The translations under genes and the position numbers were made by a program. This document shows positions 62,936 to 64,000 of a DNA stretch of 64,000 nucleotides, piece by piece. The stretch's first letter is position 1; every line of letters starts with the position of its first letter. The notes beneath the pieces are model-generated. The model saw only the letters and a list, made by a program, of their open reading frames with translations. It was not told the DNA's origin and made no database searches. The stretch lies in NCBI GenBank assembly GCA_903960915.1, contig CAJCCO010000107.1, positions 1-64,000 of the forward strand, given 5' to 3'. This DNA comes from an uncultured beta proteobacterium (GTDB lineage: Bacteria > Pseudomonadota > Gammaproteobacteria > Burkholderiales > Burkholderiaceae_C).

Positions 62936-63475
62936 ATGAAGATAGACCGCATTCACCACGTTGCCTACCGCTGCAAAGACGCCAAGGAAACCGTGCTTTG
63001 GTACCAGCACATGCTCAAGATGGACTTTGTGCTGGCCATTGCTGAAAACCACGTGCCGTCCACCAAAGCGCCCGACCCCTACATGCACGTTTTCTTGGAC
63101 GCGGGCCAGGGCAATGTGCTGGCTTTTTTTGAACTGCCCACCCAGCCGCCCATGGGGCGCGACCCCAACACCCCGGCCTGGGTGCAGCACATCGCGTTTC
63201 GGGTGAAGGACCGCGCCGAGTTGCTGGCCTTCAAAGCACACCTGGAGGCCAACGGGGTGGACGTGCTGGGCGTGACCGACCACGGCGCCTTTCACTCCAT
63301 CTACTTTTTTGACCCCAACGGACACCGCCTGGAACTGGCCTGCCCGGACCCCGAGGAAGCGGCCATGCTGCAACGCCTGGACGCCGTGAAGTGGGAGATG
63401 CTTGAAGAATGGTCCAAGACCAAACGCGCGCCCCAGCATGCGGCCTTTTTGCATGCGCGCGAGTTCAAGGCATGA
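62936..63475 (+). CDS. VOC-family protein in the tyrosine catabolic operon
   Basis: A 179-residue glyoxalase/bleomycin-resistance-fold protein with two beta-alpha-beta-beta-beta modules. Likely metal ligands are His in IDRIHHVAYRCKD (residues 3-15), VQHIAFRVKD, and Glu in DPNGHRLELACPD. Function is not established. Its stop overlaps the fahA start by four bases, so it is tightly coupled to ring-cleavage product handling and may act on a maleylacetoacetate-type compound (inference). Confidence 0.82.
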   Translation: MKIDRIHHVAYRCKDAKETVLWYQHMLKMDFVLAIAENHVPSTKAPDPYMHVFLDAGQGNVLAFFELPTQPPMGRDPNTPAWVQHIAFRVKDRAELLAFKAHLEANGVDVLGVTDHGAFHSIYFFDPNGHRLELACPDPEEAAMLQRLDAVKWEMLEEWSKTKRAPQHAAFLHAREFKA

Positions 63476-64000
63476 GCCGTCCATTGCACCCGGCGCCGGA
63501 CGAAACCCACCACCCGGCGCTGCAAAGCTGGGTGGCTTCGGCCAACGACCCGGCCACCGACTTTCCGATTCAAAACCTGCCGTTTGGCCGCTACAAAAGT
63601 GCGCGTGACGCTGACTGGCAAATTGGCGTGGCCATTGGCGACCAGGTCCTCAATCTGCACGCCACCGGGCTGATTGAGCACAACAATATCCAGGCGCTGA
63701 TGCGTCTGCTGCCATCAGAGCGTCGCCGCCTGCGACTGGCCCTGTCGCAAGGCTTGCGTGTGGGCAGCCCCCAGCAGACGGTGTTTCAAGCCGCCCTGCT
63801 GGCACAGGCCGAGGTGCGCATGGGCTTGCCCTGCGAGATTGGCGACTACACCGACTTCTACACCAGCATTCACCACGCCACCACGGTGGGCAAGCAGTTC
63901 AGACCCGACAGCCCGCTCTTGCCCAATTACCAATGGGTGCCTATTGGCTACCATGGCCGTGCCTCCAGCATTCTGCCCAGCGGTGACAGCTTTGCCCGCC
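63472..64000 (+). CDS. fahA: Fumarylacetoacetase, 5' part (runs off the window)
   Basis: The first 176 codons of fumarylacetoacetase, which splits fumarylacetoacetate to fumarate and acetoacetate in tyrosine breakdown. The N-terminal domain shows HPALQSWVASANDPATDFP and PFGRYK; the catalytic domain begins with GDYTDFYTSIHHATTVGKQF (metal Asp and catalytic His) and YHGRASSI. The start is ATG in an ATGA overlap with the VOC gene. No stop is reached, so the 3' end lies beyond 64000. Confidence 0.93.
   Translation, partial: MSRPLHPAPDETHHPALQSWVASANDPATDFPIQNLPFGRYKSARDADWQIGVAIGDQVLNLHATGLIEHNNIQALMRLLPSERRRLRLALSQGLRVGSPQQTVFQAALLAQAEVRMGLPCEIGDYTDFYTSIHHATTVGKQFRPDSPLLPNYQWVPIGYHGRASSILPSGDSFAR

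Noticed and set aside
60222..64000. Remainder of a urease operon after ureD
   Set aside because: All frames here are accounted for by the BON relic, the MFS gene and tyrosine genes; no UreA/B/C/E/F/G motif was found.

Overview
The window is GC-rich chromosomal DNA from a betaproteobacterium. It most resembles Burkholderiales, family Comamonadaceae (Rhodoferax/Polaromonas/Variovorax-like). The pointers are two Bug-type solute receptors, a TctBA transporter, DUF3422, a long-form TrpRS, a single LolC/E-type permease paired with LolD, and PuuD/HIU hydrolase purine catabolism. This placement is by eye from gene content and protein style. No rRNA, tRNA or CRISPR was seen, and there is no intact mobile element.

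Layout. 1-9.5 kb: a fatty-acid desaturase behind a 10-bp repeat array, an RNA m5C methyltransferase, a DUF1653 protein, purN, a YceH-type protein, a pair of acyl-CoA dehydrogenases, an exported ATP-dependent DNA ligase (LigE type), an HNH endonuclease starting with TTG, and ribF. 9.5-15.7 kb: ileS-lspA (translationally coupled), a Na/phosphate cotransporter-PhoU protein and a quinone oxidoreductase. 15.7-27.4 kb: an SDR-Bug pair, a DMT exporter coupled to DUF3422, tctBA, a spermidine-synthase-like methyltransferase coupled to a TatD hydrolase, a Cys/Met PLP enzyme, and lolC-lolD. 27.5-35.5 kb: an RpfE-like protein with recJ, a PHP phosphatase, a DMT transporter, a YciO/Sua5 protein, a site-2 protease, trpS and a Sel1 protein.

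35.5-44.7 kb is a sugar/sugar-acid catabolic locus. On the minus strand it reads GntR - DapA-like aldolase - DctP - DctQ - DctM - FAH/XylX-like - UxaA-like dehydratase; divergently it reads amidohydrolase lactonase - SDR sugar dehydrogenase. An imperfect palindrome sits between the two arms. Together they look like a non-phosphorylative oxidative route (dehydrogenase, lactonase, dehydratase, aldolase or second dehydratase) for a sugar of the L-fucose/D-arabinose type, fed by a TRAP transporter.

47.8-48.7 kb is a small scarred accessory patch. It holds a BrnT/BrnA toxin-antitoxin pair whose antitoxin carries an in-frame stop in its second DNA-binding helix, and beside it a relic of an IS3-family OrfA.

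48.7-60.2 kb is a purine (urate) degradation locus: xdhC, PuuD urate hydroxylase with a cytochrome c tail, 5-hydroxyisourate hydrolase, a GntR regulator, allantoinase PuuE, a fused OHCU decarboxylase-allantoate amidohydrolase, an atypical M20 hydrolase, a phytanoyl-CoA-dioxygenase-like protein, an NCS2 permease and an isolated ureD. The urease genes that normally follow ureD are absent. Instead there is a short relic of a BON-domain gene and then an unrelated MFS transporter, which suggests a rearrangement breakpoint. The window ends in a tyrosine-catabolism operon: hppD, a VOC protein and a truncated fahA.
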